A DNA stretch of 21,338 bases. Source: an uncultured Candidatus Melainabacteria bacterium (GTDB lineage Bacteria; Cyanobacteriota; Vampirovibrionia; Gastranaerophilales; Gastranaerophilaceae). Below the pieces are notes generated by a model that was not told the origin of the DNA, did not search any database, and worked only from the letters and a program-made list of their open reading frames with translations. The stretch lies in NCBI GenBank assembly GCA_937891325.1, contig CALAFU010000187.1, positions 1 to 21,338 on the forward strand, written 5' to 3'. Both the position numbers and the translations under genes were made by a program. This document shows positions 21,090-21,338 of this stretch, one piece after another; within the stretch, counting starts at the first letter, position 1, and each line of letters opens with the position of its first letter.

Positions 21090-21181
21090 GAAATTTTTCG
21101 GTAGGGCGCCGTGTGAACGAAGTGAACCCAGCCCGTAAGATGGAGTGGGACGTTACTCCCACGACAGCCCGAATAAATTTC
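21090..21181. repeat. Module B, copy 2 (branched structured element)
   Basis: P1 is GAAATTTTTCGG (21090-21101) with CCGAATAAATTTC (21169-21181), 12 bp with the same bulged T. P2 is GGGC (21104-21107) with GCCC (21131-21134), enclosing GAACGAAGTGA. P3 is GTGGG (21145-21149) with CCCAC (21158-21162) around the same ACGTTACT loop. Stem sequences differ from copy 1 while the pairing is kept. Confidence 0.75.
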
Positions 21182-21197
21182 AGGAAATTTTTCGGTA
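21182..21197. repeat. Third copy of the module B left arm
   Basis: AGGAAATTTTTCGGTA exactly repeats 21088-21103, the left arm of module B copy 2. No further B sequence follows. Together with 21169-21181 it forms an inverted repeat with a two-base loop. Confidence 0.7.
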
Positions 21198-21209
21198 AGC
21201 AATCATCGA

Positions 21210-21338
21210 TTATGAGAATAATTGGAATGATTTGCTGATGTTATCACTGATTAATGATTTAACAGAATCATATTCAGTTTTTAATGCACTGTGTTCAGTA
21301 TCCATTTCTTTCATTTGTTGGTCTAATTTCTTTTCTTT
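21210..21338 (-). CDS. Coiled-coil-like protein, C-terminus only
   Basis: The minus strand is open from the window edge to TAA at 21212-21210, giving the last 42 residues. They read KEKKLDQQMKEMDTEHSALK, then TEYDSVKSLISDNISKSFQLFS. The stretch is charged and heptad-like, so probably helical or coiled coil, with a hydrophobic end KSFQLFS. Family unknown. The stop lies just before the repeat array, whose minus-strand terminator-like hairpins would end its transcript. Confidence 0.65.
   Translation of the reverse strand, partial: KEKKLDQQMKEMDTEHSALKTEYDSVKSLISDNISKSFQLFS

Larger units (their letters stand above)
20488..21209. other. Non-coding region with structured repeats
   Basis: About 720 bases without a convincing gene, lying between two minus-strand genes. 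It contains a 17-bp quasi-palindrome (20582-20598), a REPIN-like element (20651-20730) and tandem hairpin modules (20742-21197). Short frames here, such as one reading MLKQVQHD, are products of the repeats. GC content rises locally compared with the flanks. Confidence 0.8.

Noticed and set aside
20854..21138. 94-residue plus-strand frame across the repeat array
   Set aside because: It consists of module A and B sequence, has no ribosome binding site and no domain-like pattern.
20742..21197. CRISPR array or integron attC sites
   Set aside because: Repeats are not regularly spaced with unique spacers, no cas genes are nearby, and no GTTRRRY/RYYYAAC core sites or integrase are seen.

Overview
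The window is AT-rich bacterial DNA with compact, often overlapping genes. EF-Tu resembles the cyanobacterial type (for example the SSYEFDGDNIP region). Photosynthesis genes are absent, TPR and response-regulator proteins are abundant, and two proteins have short Asn/Phe-rich N-termini. Together these suggest a non-photosynthetic relative of Cyanobacteria, probably Vampirovibrionia/Melainabacteria of the gut order Gastranaerophilales. This assignment is an inference from sequence style and was not tested by a search.

Layout. (1) 1-1332: end of a glycan-synthesis locus, with the C-terminus of an RgpF-like protein converging on a family 2 glycosyltransferase. (2) 1429-3010: tRNA-Cys and a free-standing tuf gene, each with its own promoter and terminator. 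(3) 3065-4158: a cytosolic TPR protein and a small unknown protein converging on a shared bidirectional terminator. (4) 4255-8834: gpmI (phosphoglycerate mutase) followed by a SNF2-family helicase in one operon. (5) 16149 down to 8907 on the minus strand: a tightly packed operon with a TPR/GAF sensor and HD-GYP domain (interrupted by an in-frame TAA), an exported TPR protein, two LuxR-type response regulators, a very acidic pentapeptide-repeat protein, rsmE and a class II tRNA nucleotidyltransferase. (6) 16242-19278: a divergent plus-strand glycan operon with a DPM1-like glycosyltransferase, a UDP-galactopyranose mutase-like flavoprotein and a short CDP-glycerol-transferase-like protein. (7) 19279-20487: a DHH-family phosphoesterase on the minus strand. 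(8) 20488-21209: about 720 bases of non-coding DNA full of structured repeats. (9) 21210-21338: the C-terminus of another minus-strand gene.

How the parts fit. The long minus-strand operon couples signalling genes (GAF/HD-GYP, two response regulators, no histidine kinase in view) to RNA maturation genes (rsmE, cca). The encoded tRNA-Cys lacks CCA, which fits a need for the nucleotidyltransferase. The plus-strand glycan operon probably serves a surface polysaccharide.

The most unusual parts are the 20651-21197 region and the interrupted GAF-HD-GYP gene. The first holds an 80-bp two-fold symmetric REPIN-like element, then tandem composite units of a hairpin module (A) and a branched module (B). 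Copies of B change sequence but keep base pairing in most stems. The second carries an in-frame TAA, apparently with a few residues lost at the same place.
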